Part shown: in pieces, positions 1-7,471 of the stretch
Numbering within the stretch: position 1 is the stretch's first letter
Layout: each line of letters opens with the position of its first letter
Assembly: GCA_003155175.1 (NCBI GenBank)
Contig: PMFP01000134.1
Coordinates: 29,156-41,295, forward strand
DNA: 12,140 nucleotides
Reading direction: 5' to 3'
Source: Vulcanimicrobiota bacterium
GTDB taxonomy: Bacteria; Vulcanimicrobiota; Vulcanimicrobiia; Vulcanimicrobiales; Vulcanimicrobiaceae
Notes under the pieces: model-generated
Told to the model about the DNA's origin: nothing
What the model saw: the letters and a program-made list of their open reading frames with translations, nothing else
Database searches by the model: none
Made by a program: the position numbers and the translations under genes

Positions 1-227
1 GCGATGCGCTGGTTCGTATGCAAGATGGCCTTGGTCAAAGCAAGCTGCGGATCGCCGAGCGGGGCGCCGTCCTCGAGGACGCGCGCGCCCATGAGCTCGT
101 CGGCAGTGCCCGGCGCCGGCCAACTCAACGCCACGTTGACGGCCCGGTCCAGCTGAATCGGGCCGGGCTTGACCGCGTGAGAGCCGCGAAAGGTGGAATG
201 CGCGCAGCCGCACAAGAGGGCGAGCAC
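1..227 (-). CDS. Probable lipoprotein, N-terminal part (runs off left edge)
   Basis: Reading the minus strand from about 227 to the window edge gives an open frame of about 75 codons with strong G/C at third positions. It begins with a short hydrophobic stretch ending in a lipobox-like LLCGC-A, followed by HSTFRGSHAVKPGPIQLDRAVN and a polar, globular-looking sequence. This pattern suggests an exported lipoprotein whose mature chain starts at the Cys about eight residues in. The start is uncertain. GTG at 227 is the only common start codon near the hydrophobic segment, but it leaves no positively charged n-region. The frame stays open upstream, through Arg- and Lys-containing residues, to a stop near 325, so an unusual start further upstream is possible. 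The C-terminal part lies outside the window and I do not recognise the family. It is divergent from the gene at 302. Confidence 0.5.
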   Translation of the reverse strand, partial: MLALLCGCAHSTFRGSHAVKPGPIQLDRAVNVALSWPAPGTADELMGARVLEDGAPLGDPQLALTKAILHTNQRI

Positions 228-233
228 GACGGC

Positions 234-250
234 CGGGGCGCAGCGCCCCG
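234..250. repeat. Perfect inverted repeat between divergent genes
   Basis: An 8-base perfect inverted repeat (CGGGGCGC / GCGCCCCG) is centred on a single A at 242. It lies just upstream of the proposed GTG start at 227 and about 50 bases before the divergent ATG at 302. A second pair of arms, CGTTCG at 251-256 and CGAACG at 272-277, flanks the AT-richer stretch CGATTTAGCT. These could be operator half-sites, but GC-rich DNA makes such repeats common. I cannot place a clear -35/-10 pair. Confidence 0.25.
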
Positions 251-301
251 CGTTCGACCACGATTTAGCTGCGAACGTTCTCCGGCAAAGGGCGGTAACC
301 G

Positions 302-829
302 ATGGCAGTGGCAGCAGCAGCGCTCATAGTCCTTATCGTCGGCGACTTTGGATCGACGTTCTTCTATCACGTGCCGCAACATCTCTGGTTCACGTTGCAT
401 TTACGCACGCACCACGACCGGAAGCGGTCGTTTTGGGATCACGCCGTGATCTCGCGCGATCCGTCGGTCTTGCTCGACGGAATCTTGGGAGCCGTCCCGT
501 ATCTCATCGTCGCGGCCCTCGCCGCACGGATCTCCTGGCAGGGAGCGGTCCTCGGACTGGCTCTGGGCCAATTCCACGTCTGGTGGCGCCACACGACCGA
601 GATCGGCTGGCGGACGCCGGCCTGGTTAAAAGAGGTCCTGCGCACGATGTGGGTCGTCCTCCCCGAGGACCACGACGGGCACCACCGAAACCCCGATATC
701 GAGTTTGGTGATATCTTCCGCTTCTACGACGCTCCGGCCCGGGCTGTTCTGGCCAAACTCGCTCCCAGCAGCCGGCGCAAACGTAATGCCGCCCTTCGGC
801 GTTCCAAGGGGGTGGCCGCGCAAGCTTAA
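302..829 (+). CDS. Fatty acid hydroxylase / sterol desaturase-like membrane protein
   Basis: This is a 175-residue membrane protein with the histidine boxes of the fatty acid hydroxylase superfamily of di-iron oxygenases. Visible boxes are HVPQH (23-27, HX3H), HLRTHH (33-38, HX3HH), H92/H97 in FHVWWRH, and HDGHH (124-128, HX2HH), followed by NPDIEFGDIFRFYD, which resembles the family's C-terminal end. Hydrophobic segments lie at about 2-21 and 61-91. The family uses the His ligands to hold two irons that hydroxylate or desaturate lipids such as fatty acids, sterols or carotenoids. The substrate here is not readable. The protein is short for the family, closer in length to CrtZ-type carotenoid hydroxylases, though the boxes look more sterol-desaturase-like. 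The ATG at 302 is supported by AAAGGG at 287-292. The last residues are basic. A glycosyltransferase follows 12 bases later, suggesting joint action on a lipid. Confidence 0.8.
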   Translation: MAVAAAALIVLIVGDFGSTFFYHVPQHLWFTLHLRTHHDRKRSFWDHAVISRDPSVLLDGILGAVPYLIVAALAARISWQGAVLGLALGQFHVWWRHTTEIGWRTPAWLKEVLRTMWVVLPEDHDGHHRNPDIEFGDIFRFYDAPARAVLAKLAPSSRRKRNAALRRSKGVAAQA

Positions 830-831
830 TC

Positions 832-835
832 GGAG
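832..835 (+). promoter_or_regulatory. Ribosome binding site deciding a TTG start
   Basis: GGAG lies 6 bases before the TTG at 842, just after the TAA of the hydroxylase-like gene. It supports TTG rather than a downstream codon as start of the glycosyltransferase, since the conserved N-terminal motif begins only a few residues later. Confidence 0.6.
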
Positions 836-841
836 ACCGGA

Positions 842-2038
842 TTGACCAAACGGGCACTCTTCCTTATCTCGGATACCGGTGGGGGGCACCGCAGCGCGGC
901 TAACGCGATCACCGCCGCGCTGGACGAGATCCAGGAGCCCTTCCGCTGGGAACATCGCGTCGAAGACGTTGCGGCGCACTGTTCGTTCCCGCTCACGCAG
1001 CTCGGACTCGGCTACAGCATGGCGCTGCGCTACGCGCCTCCGGTGTACGGCGCGCTCTACTACGCGACCAACGGCCGCCGCCGTTACAAGGCCCTCGTGC
1101 GCTTCTGCGAACCGCTCTACCGCGAGCGGCTGCGCGACCTCTTCACCAGCTACAAACCCGACGTGATCGTCTCGGTGCATCCGCTGCTCAATCACGCGGC
1201 GCTCCGGGCCCGCGCGGACGCGCAGATGAATCGCGTGCCGATCGTCACCGTGATTACGGACCTAGGAAAGGTTCACGAGTCGTGGCTTACGCCCGAGGCC
1301 GACGCCATCGTCGTGCCCGCTCGCGAGGTCTTCGACCGCGCGCTTTCGCGCGGCGTATCGCCGACGCGGCTGCGCCTCCTCGGCCAGCCCATCCATCCCC
1401 GCTTCGACGACGTCGCGGGTTCGAAGGACGATCTCCGCGAGAGCCTCGGGTTGCCGAAAGACAAACTCGTCGTGATGCTCATGGCCGGCGGCGAGGGCGG
1501 CGGCAAGTTGCTTCCGACGACCCTGGCGCTCGCGCGAGCGCGCTTGCCGATCCACCTGCTGGTCGTGTGCGGGCGCAACGATCACTTGCGCGAGAAGCTC
1601 GACGAGATGTCGGTGACGCTGCCGACGCCGATGACGGTACTCGGCTTCACGGAAAAGATTCCGGAGTATTTCCGCGCCGTCGACCTGCTGGTCACCAAAG
1701 CCGGACCGGGAAGCCTGGCGGAAGCCAACGCCGCGCAACTTCCGGTCGTGGTGTACGACTACGTTCCCGGTCAAGAGCGCGGCAACGTAGACTTCGTGCG
1801 CAACAACGGGCTCGGCGCGATCGCGCTGCACGGTTCCCACGACGTGGTCGAAGCCGTGCGCTCGCTGATCCGCACGCCGTTACGCCTCGAGCAGATTCGC
1901 CTCAATCAAGAGATCGTCGCCCCTAAGCGCAGCTCGCGGCGCATCGCGGCGCTCATCGCGCAAATCGCGACGGACGGCACCATTCCCGCCCAAACCGAGG
2001 TCCTGCGCGGACCCCTCCGCGCGGTCGCCTCGCTCTAA
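842..2038 (+). CDS. MGDG-synthase/UgtP-like glycosyltransferase
   Basis: This 398-residue GT-B glycosyltransferase resembles MGDG synthase and the diacylglycerol glucosyltransferase UgtP (CAZy GT28, related to MurG). The N-terminal half opens with LFLISDTGGGH (6-16), the glycine-rich GGGH loop typical of the MGDG_synth domain. The C-terminal nucleotide-sugar domain carries KAGPGSLAEA (286-295) and LPVVVYDYVPGQERGN (300-315), matching the donor-binding signature of UgtP-like enzymes. The family transfers glucose or galactose from a UDP-sugar to diacylglycerol or a related lipid at the inner face of the cytoplasmic membrane. Sugar and lipid specificity cannot be read here. Start is TTG at 842 with GGAG 6 bases upstream. 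It forms a unit with the preceding hydroxylase-like membrane enzyme, consistent with synthesis of a modified glycolipid. Its TAA stop directly abuts the stop of the convergent dehydrogenase. Confidence 0.85.
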   Translation: MTKRALFLISDTGGGHRSAANAITAALDEIQEPFRWEHRVEDVAAHCSFPLTQLGLGYSMALRYAPPVYGALYYATNGRRRYKALVRFCEPLYRERLRDLFTSYKPDVIVSVHPLLNHAALRARADAQMNRVPIVTVITDLGKVHESWLTPEADAIVVPAREVFDRALSRGVSPTRLRLLGQPIHPRFDDVAGSKDDLRESLGLPKDKLVVMLMAGGEGGGKLLPTTLALARARLPIHLLVVCGRNDHLREKLDEMSVTLPTPMTVLGFTEKIPEYFRAVDLLVTKAGPGSLAEANAAQLPVVVYDYVPGQERGNVDFVRNNGLGAIALHGSHDVVEAVRSLIRTPLRLEQIRLNQEIVAPKRSSRRIAALIAQIATDGTIPAQTEVLRGPLRAVASL

Positions 2039-2806
2039 CTACTGCTCGGCGAGTTTTCGCGACAGGCTTAGCGCCAGTCCGCGCGGCGCCATGCGAAGCG
2101 ACGCGATCATCGCTTTCGAGAGAAATCCGGGGATCTCCAAGCGCTTTCCGCGCATCATTGCGCGATAGCCGGCCTCGGCGACGTCCTTCGCATTTGCCAC
2201 CGGCAACGCGTTGAAGATCGGAGCCGTGTCGATGTTGGCGCGTGATTGGAATCCCGTTTCGGTCGCGCCGGGGCACAGACAGGTGACCGTGACGCCGGTA
2301 CCCCGCAGCTCTTCCCACACGGCTTCGGAAAACGACAGGACGTACGCCTTCGCCGCGTAGTACGCGGCCATGAACGGACCGGGGAGAAACGCGGCCGTCG
2401 AAGCGACGTTGAGCACGCGGCCGCTCTTGCGCTCGATCATCCCGGGCAGGTACTTGCGCGTCAGCTTCGTCAACGTCACGACGTCGAGCAGCAGTTCTTC
2501 CGTCACGCGATCCTCGGGGATCGACGCGAACGGCGCGTTCGTCGCGAATCCGGCATTGTTCACCAGCACGTCGCACGCCGGAACGCGCGCGAAGAGGTTG
2601 TCGGCGGCATCCACGACGCCCAGATCCATGACGACGACGTCGGCTTTTACGCCGAACTCCGCGCGCAGCACCGCCGCCAGCGCTTCGAGCTTGTCTTGGG
2701 AACGCGCGACGAGCGCGAGATCCCAGTCGCCGGCCGCCAACAGACGCGCGAACTCAAGGCCCAGGCCGCCCGACGCGCCCGTTACGAGCGCGAGCCCTTT
2801 AGCCAT
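2039..2806 (-). CDS. Short-chain dehydrogenase/reductase
   Basis: This 255-residue classical SDR has a Rossmann cofactor motif TGASGGLG (9-16), an acidic D61-L62 after beta-strand 3, the structural NNAG (83-86), catalytic S136, and Y149/K153 in YYAAK. PG at 179-180 and a following T are also as in the family. Arg35 after strand 2 (LVARS) is typical of NADP(H)-preferring members. The position normally filled by the tetrad Asn, in the helix before LTKLT, appears to be D108. The sequence resembles the DltE/YqjQ-like subgroup, whose substrates are mostly unknown, so no substrate is proposed. It starts at the ATG at 2806, overlapping the end of the upstream ROK kinase gene by 8 bases, which implies cotranscription and probable translational coupling. 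It is convergent with the glycosyltransferase gene, with zero spacing. Confidence 0.88.
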   Translation of the reverse strand: MAKGLALVTGASGGLGLEFARLLAAGDWDLALVARSQDKLEALAAVLRAEFGVKADVVVMDLGVVDAADNLFARVPACDVLVNNAGFATNAPFASIPEDRVTEELLLDVVTLTKLTRKYLPGMIERKSGRVLNVASTAAFLPGPFMAAYYAAKAYVLSFSEAVWEELRGTGVTVTCLCPGATETGFQSRANIDTAPIFNALPVANAKDVAEAGYRAMMRGKRLEIPGFLSKAMIASLRMAPRGLALSLSRKLAEQ

Positions 2807-3752
2807 GCGTGGTCAACCCGCCGCGCAGCGCCATGATCCCGGCTCCTACCTGTCCGGCATCGTTGCCGAGCTTGGCGATCTCGATGCGGGTCGTCCCCTT
2901 GGGCACCATCGTCGTCAGGCGGTCCACTTCCGGCCGCACGGCGTCGACCATGAACGCGCCCGCGCTCGATACGCCGCCCCCCAGCGCGATAAGCTCCGGA
3001 TTCACGAACGCGATCACGTTGGCAAGTCCGATCGACAAATCGGATACGAAGTTTTTCCAAGCCGCGAGCGCGTGCGGGTCGCCGGCCTGCGCGGCTTTGC
3101 GGATTCGCTTGGAACTGAGCGCGTCGCGGGCGCTGTCGAGCAGGGAGCTGCGCGGAAACGAGGGCTCCAGCGCAAAGGCGTGGCGGATCAGTCCCGTTCC
3201 CGACGCCTGCACCTCGAAGCAACCGATCTTGCCGCAGGTGCACGTGAAACCCGAATCCGCTCGAATCTGATGGTGGCCGACTTCGCCGGCGCCGAAGCTG
3301 CTGCCGAGTAAGAGCTCGCCTTCCCCGACGATACCCCCGCCGATTCCGGTGCCGAGCGTAAGCAGGACGAAGTTCTTCGTGCCCCGCCCGCAACCGAACG
3401 TGTACTCTCCCAGCGTGGCGCAGCGCGCGTCGTTTGCGACGTAGAGGGGCTGCTTGAACTTCTTGCGCAGCGCCTTGCCGAGCGGGGCGTCCTTCCAGCC
3501 GAAGTTCGGGCTGTAGAGGATCGTGCCGGTTTGCGCCTGGACGTTGCCGGGAGACCCCACGCCGATCGCGCTCACGTTCGGGCCGGCATCGGCCAGCGCC
3601 AAACCGACGACCTGGACGACGGCATCCACGACGCTATCGAACGAGAGGTCGTCGAGGTCGAGCTCGTGTTGCGCGTGGATGGTTCCGTCTTCGGTCAATA
3701 CCCCGGCCGCCGTGTGCGACCCGCCTAAGTCAACGCCGATTGCCGTACGCAT
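2799..3752 (-). CDS. ROK-family sugar kinase (glucokinase-like)
   Basis: This 317-residue kinase of the ROK family phosphorylates a hexose (glucose, N-acetylhexosamine or similar) with ATP in the cytoplasm. Motifs in order are GVDLGGSHTAAGV (6-18, ATP phosphate loop), NDAR (107-110, with D108 as catalytic base), LGTGIGGGI (133-141), EVGH (157-160) and CTCGKIGCFE (171-180). The last supplies the zinc-binding CxCGx2GCxE of ROK proteins together with H160. There is no N-terminal helix-turn-helix, so it is an enzyme rather than a NagC/Mlc-type repressor. The frame is open upstream to 3941, but ATG at 3752 places the DLGGS motif at the usual distance from the N-terminus and gives normal family length. 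Glucokinase is the likeliest role; fructokinase or ManNAc/GlcNAc kinase cannot be excluded. The stop overlaps the SDR start by 8 bases. Confidence 0.9.
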   Translation of the reverse strand: MRTAIGVDLGGSHTAAGVLTEDGTIHAQHELDLDDLSFDSVVDAVVQVVGLALADAGPNVSAIGVGSPGNVQAQTGTILYSPNFGWKDAPLGKALRKKFKQPLYVANDARCATLGEYTFGCGRGTKNFVLLTLGTGIGGGIVGEGELLLGSSFGAGEVGHHQIRADSGFTCTCGKIGCFEVQASGTGLIRHAFALEPSFPRSSLLDSARDALSSKRIRKAAQAGDPHALAAWKNFVSDLSIGLANVIAFVNPELIALGGGVSSAGAFMVDAVRPEVDRLTTMVPKGTTRIEIAKLGNDAGQVGAGIMALRGGLTTHG

Positions 3753-3810
3753 GCATGTATCTTTATCGCGGGCACAGGCGGCACCCGCAGGGCGCAACGA
3801 AACACCGCGC
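3753..3810. promoter_or_regulatory. Divergent intergenic spacer
   Basis: These 58 bases separate the divergent starts of the ROK kinase and the YkgJ-like gene and must hold at least one promoter if both starts are right. The only AT-rich stretch, TGTATCTTTATC, sits next to the kinase start. I could not find a convincing -35/-10 pair or a strong ribosome binding site in either direction. An 8-base palindrome CATGCATG overlaps the kinase start codon and may be chance. Confidence 0.35.
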
Positions 3811-4488
3811 ATGGAAACCATCGACCTAACCACGCTTCGGAACTTCAGCCGCAGGACCGGGCAGGCCACGCATCCCGAACTCCTCGACGCTCGTCCCATG
3901 GAGCACGTCAACAAAATCGAGATCGACGAGGAACACGTCACGATCGAATTCGACGAGAAGACGACGCGTTATTACAACGCGAACGAAATCGTCAAACGGG
4001 AGTGGGTGTACAAGTACAACGACGACCCCGAGTTCGTCAAAGCGGTCGCCAAGGTCATCGAAGTCGCTCGCAAGCACCTCAAAGACCTTCCGGACAACGT
4101 CGCGTGTCCGCCCGGCTGCGCCGAGTGCTGCTCGGGCTACGAGCCGTTCGTGAGCCGCGCGGACGTCCAGCGCATCGCCGACCATCTCGGCATGAGCTAC
4201 GCCGACGTGATGCGAGAGTACGTCGTGAACCGCCCGTCGGCCGACGGTTTCCACGTCGGCTGGCTGCGCAAAGTCAGCGAAGACTTGTCCGATAAGTGCG
4301 TCTTCCTGATGGGTTCGCGCAGCGGACGCTACTACTGCGGGATTTACGAAGCGCGCCCGCACGATTGCGGCGACTTCACGCCGATCGGGTGCGACGACGT
4401 GGACGAGTCGCTCTCGCACAAAGGCGAGTACAAGACCGGCGCTCCGTTTAAGCCCAACCGCAAACGCGGCCGCGGCAAGCGACTCTAA
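3811..4488 (+). CDS. YkgJ-family cysteine cluster protein
   Basis: This 225-residue protein has the YkgJ/CxxCxxCC-type cysteine cluster, thought to bind zinc or an iron-sulfur centre. Eight cysteines are visible: C99, C103, C106 and C107 in CPPGCAECC, then C163, C176 in CGIYEARPHDC with C186, and C194. The YCGIYEARPHDCGDF segment closely follows the family pattern C-x-IY-x-x-RP-x-x-C-x-x-F. About 95 residues precede the cluster, rich in Glu, Asp and Lys, and the tail from 213 (KPNRKRGRGKRL) is strongly basic, possibly for nucleic acid or membrane contact. The biochemical role of the family is not established. The start is uncertain. ATG at 3811 is preferred because earlier starts would run back through the divergent kinase start, and ATG at 3898 (M30) is an alternative. 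No strong ribosome binding site precedes either. The stop is 1 base before the next gene's GTG. Confidence 0.82.
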   Translation: METIDLTTLRNFSRRTGQATHPELLDARPMEHVNKIEIDEEHVTIEFDEKTTRYYNANEIVKREWVYKYNDDPEFVKAVAKVIEVARKHLKDLPDNVACPPGCAECCSGYEPFVSRADVQRIADHLGMSYADVMREYVVNRPSADGFHVGWLRKVSEDLSDKCVFLMGSRSGRYYCGIYEARPHDCGDFTPIGCDDVDESLSHKGEYKTGAPFKPNRKRGRGKRL

Positions 4489-4489
4489 C

Positions 4490-7459
4490 GTGACGAAACG
4501 ACGTCTGCTCGCGACGGCGATCGTTTGCGCTCTGGCGTTCGCGGCGCTTCCGCCGGCGGCCGGCGCCGCCGGCGTGAGCCCCTCGCTGTACAAGGGCCTG
4601 CAATGGCGCTTCATCGGTCCGCTGCGCGCCGGGCGCACGGTCGCAGTGAGCGGCATCGCCGGCCAGCCGTTCGTCTTCTACATCGCGGCGGTCAATGGAG
4701 GCCTTTGGAAGACCGACGACGCCGGACGCACGTGGAAGCCGATCTTCGATTCGCAGCCGACCGGATCGATCGGCGCGATCGCGATCGCCCCCAGCGATCC
4801 GAACGTCATCTACGTGGGAAGCGGCGAGGGGTTGCAGCGTCCCGATTTGGCCGTCGGCGACGGCGTCTACAAGTCCACGGACGGCGGCGCGACGTGGACC
4901 CACCTGGGCCTGCGAGACGGCCAGCAGATCGCCTCGATGGCGGTGGATCCCCGCGACCCGAATCGCCTGTACGTTGCGGTGCTCGGCCATCCATACGGGC
5001 CGAACGACGAGCGCGGGATCTACCGGTCGACCGACGGCGGCGCGACGTTCCAGCGTGTGCTCTACACCAACGCCGACACGGGCGCGTTCTCCGTCGCGAT
5101 CGACGCGACGCACCCCGACACGGTCTACGCGTCGCTGTGGGCCGCGCGGCAGGCGCCTTGGGAGGTCGGCGGCTCGTTCGAGATTCCGGGCAGCGGCGTC
5201 TACAAGTCCACGGACGGCGGCACGACGTGGGCGTTGCTCACCGCCGGCCTCCCGCCGCGAATCGGACGCTCGTACGTCGCGCCGGCGCCGAGCGACGGGC
5301 GCATCGTGTACGTCTACGCCGACACGCCCGCCGAAGGCGGCGCCGTCTACCGCAGCTCCGACGGCGGCGCGAGCTTCGCCAAGGTGAGCGACGAACCGCA
5401 GATCGCGCAGCGCGGCGACGACCTCGCCACGCTCGGCGTGGATCCGCAAAATCCGAGCGTCGTCTACCTCACGAACACGTCGCTCTACCGGTCGACCGAC
5501 GGCGGCAAAACGTTCGAGGCGATCAAGGGCGCTCCCGGCGGCGACGACTACCATTCGATTTGGATCAACCCGCGCAGTCCCGGCATCATGGTGCTGGGCG
5601 TGGATCAAGGCGCCGCCGTCTCGCTCAACGGCGGACGCACGTGGAGCTCGTGGTACAACCAGCCAACCGCGCAGATGTATCACGCTTCGGCGGACGACCG
5701 CTTTCCTTATTGGGTTTGCGGCGGACAGCAAGAGAGCGGTTCGGCCTGCGTTTCCAGCCGCGGCGCCTGGGGCCAGACGACCGAGCGCGACTGGCATCCC
5801 GCCGGAGCCGAAGAGTACGGTTACGTCGTACCCGATCCGCTCAATCCCGGCGTGTTCTTCGGCGGCAAAGTCGAGCGCTTCGACGAGAAGACCGGGCAGA
5901 GCCAAGAAGTCTCGCCGGTGGTGCCGTTCGTGCGCGGCATTCGCACGGTTCGCACGCTTCCGCTGGCGTTCGATCGCTTCGACCGGCATCGCCTCTACCT
6001 CGGTACCAGCCGCATCTTCGCCACGCGCGACGGCGGGCACAGCTGGACGGCGATTTCACCGGATCTGACGCGCGAGCACCCGGACGTTCCCAGCGTGCTC
6101 GGCGCGTTTGCGAGCGACGACCCGCAGCACGGCGCGCATCGCGGCGTGGTCTACGCGCTCGCACCGTCGTACGCGCATGCGGGAACGATCTGGGCCGGGA
6201 CGGACGACGGGCTCGTCTGGATCACGCGCGATGCCGGAGCGCATTGGCGCGAGATCACGCCGCCGCAACTCACGCCGTGGAGCAAAGTCTCGCAGATCGA
6301 CGCCGGACGCAACGACGACGACACCGCGTACGTCGCCGTGAACCGCTTCCGGCTCGACGACCTGAATCCGTACGTCTACGTCACGCACGACGGCGGCGCG
6401 AAATGGCGCCTGGCGGTCGCGGGCCTTCCGATGCAGCCGGTCAACGCCGTGCGCGTCGATCCGGTCGTCCCCACCCTTCTCTACGCCGCGACCGAGAACG
6501 GCGCGTACGTCTCGTTCGACGACGGAGAGAACTGGCAATCGTTGCAGCTTGGGCTGCCGCGCACGTCCGTGCGCGACCTGGTCGTCCACGGGAACGACCT
6601 GGTGGTCGCGACCCACGGACGAGGCTTCTGGATCCTGGACGGCATCGGTCCGTTGCGCGAACTCGCTCGAGGCGCGAGCGTGAGCACCGGCCCGTACTTT
6701 TTCCAACCGGCGCTCGCGTACCGGGTCCGGAGAAACACCAATACCGACACGCCGCTGCCGCCCGAAGAGCCGAGCGGACAGAACCCGCCCGACGGCGCCA
6801 TCTTCGATTACGCGCTGCCGCAGGCCGCGCACCGCGTAACGATCGTCGTGCGCGACGGCAACGGAGACGTCGTGCGCCGCTACTCCAGCGACGACGTCGC
6901 GCCGCCGGCAATCGCCCTCGACAAGCCCGCTCGCTGGGAGCGTCCATTTATCGCGCTACAGACCGGACCCGGCATGCATCGTTTCGTCTGGGACCTCCGC
7001 GAGCCGGCTCCGCGTTCCGAAGCGTACGACTTGCCGATCTCGGCGGTGGACCAAGACACGCCCCGCGTTCCGGAAGGCCCGCTCGTGGTTCCCGGAGCGT
7101 ACACCGTCGAGCTGAACGTCGACGGCGCCGTCAGCACGCACACCTTGTCGGTTGCGATGGATCCGCGCGTACGGATCACCGGAGCGCAGCTACGCGAGCA
7201 ATACGACGTCGCGCACGGCATCGCCGAGCTCATGAACCAAACGTTCGACGGGTCCGCACGGGCGCGCCGCGCGGGACGTACCGCGCAAGCCGACGCGCTC
7301 GCCGATCTTAACGGCAGCCTGGCTGCCTTGCTCGACGTCGTCGACGGAGCGGACGCTCCGGTGACGGCGCAGGCCGCCGCGGCCTACGCAACCGCTCGCG
7401 CCGACGTCGCCAAGGCCGTCGGGAGCAAGGGATGGACCAGTGCCGCGCAGCAACCATGA
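4490..7459 (+). CDS. Secreted VPS10/sortilin-like BNR-repeat beta-propeller protein
   Basis: This 989-residue protein begins with a signal peptide (MTKRR, hydrophobic 6-20, likely cleavage near AGA-AG at 26/27). About eleven Asp-box motifs of the S-x-D-x-G-x-T-W type follow, at about residues 75, 128, 179, 239, 288, 333, 379, 511, 579, 632 and 676. This is typical of the VPS10/sortilin-like propellers that bacteria carry and that are often labelled glycosyl hydrolase or sialidase. From about 735 a different C-terminal region follows, with beta-sandwich-like stretches (HRVTIVVRDGNGDVVRRY; YTVELNVDG) and an Ala-rich helical tail. Asp boxes are structural, so hydrolase activity should not be assumed; binding of protein, peptide or glycan is equally likely. 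The GTG start at 4490 lies 1 base after the preceding stop, suggesting coupling to the YkgJ-like gene. No lipobox is present. Confidence 0.85.
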   Translation: MTKRRLLATAIVCALAFAALPPAAGAAGVSPSLYKGLQWRFIGPLRAGRTVAVSGIAGQPFVFYIAAVNGGLWKTDDAGRTWKPIFDSQPTGSIGAIAIAPSDPNVIYVGSGEGLQRPDLAVGDGVYKSTDGGATWTHLGLRDGQQIASMAVDPRDPNRLYVAVLGHPYGPNDERGIYRSTDGGATFQRVLYTNADTGAFSVAIDATHPDTVYASLWAARQAPWEVGGSFEIPGSGVYKSTDGGTTWALLTAGLPPRIGRSYVAPAPSDGRIVYVYADTPAEGGAVYRSSDGGASFAKVSDEPQIAQRGDDLATLGVDPQNPSVVYLTNTSLYRSTDGGKTFEAIKGAPGGDDYHSIWINPRSPGIMVLGVDQGAAVSLNGGRTWSSWYNQPTAQMYHASADDRFPYWVCGGQQESGSACVSSRGAWGQTTERDWHPAGAEEYGYVVPDPLNPGVFFGGKVERFDEKTGQSQEVSPVVPFVRGIRTVRTLPLAFDRFDRHRLYLGTSRIFATRDGGHSWTAISPDLTREHPDVPSVLGAFASDDPQHGAHRGVVYALAPSYAHAGTIWAGTDDGLVWITRDAGAHWREITPPQLTPWSKVSQIDAGRNDDDTAYVAVNRFRLDDLNPYVYVTHDGGAKWRLAVAGLPMQPVNAVRVDPVVPTLLYAATENGAYVSFDDGENWQSLQLGLPRTSVRDLVVHGNDLVVATHGRGFWILDGIGPLRELARGASVSTGPYFFQPALAYRVRRNTNTDTPLPPEEPSGQNPPDGAIFDYALPQAAHRVTIVVRDGNGDVVRRYSSDDVAPPAIALDKPARWERPFIALQTGPGMHRFVWDLREPAPRSEAYDLPISAVDQDTPRVPEGPLVVPGAYTVELNVDGAVSTHTLSVAMDPRVRITGAQLREQYDVAHGIAELMNQTFDGSARARRAGRTAQADALADLNGSLAALLDVVDGADAPVTAQAAAAYATARADVAKAVGSKGWTSAAQQP
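4861..5506 (+). repeat. Near-identical blade repeats within the propeller gene
   Basis: Two pairs of exact direct repeats fall on Asp-box blades. A 28-base identity links 4861-4888 with 5194-5221 (encoding GVYKSTDGG). A 22-base identity links 5020-5041 with 5485-5506 (encoding YRSTDGG). Because the matches include third codon positions, they suggest recent blade duplication or gene conversion rather than amino-acid conservation alone. Confidence 0.6.
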
Positions 7460-7471
7460 CGTCCCCCAAGC

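Noticed and set aside
2045..2065. GCGA-GTTT-TCGC stem near the convergent stops
   Set aside because: Four-pair stem inside the dehydrogenase coding region without a T-tract; not a terminator.
3753..3941. Longer ROK kinase start at 3941
   Set aside because: The extra 63 residues look non-coding, overlap the YkgJ-like gene's 5' end, and would displace the DLGGS motif from its usual N-terminal position.
4448..6040. Long open frame on the minus strand opposite the propeller gene
   Set aside because: Rich in Arg, Ala and Val with no recognisable domain; it mirrors the GC-rich third positions of the plus-strand gene, which has a signal peptide and clear Asp-box repeats.
4525..7311. 928-codon second plus-strand frame across the propeller gene
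   Set aside because: Extremely Arg-rich, low-complexity product; an out-of-frame shadow of the regular gene.
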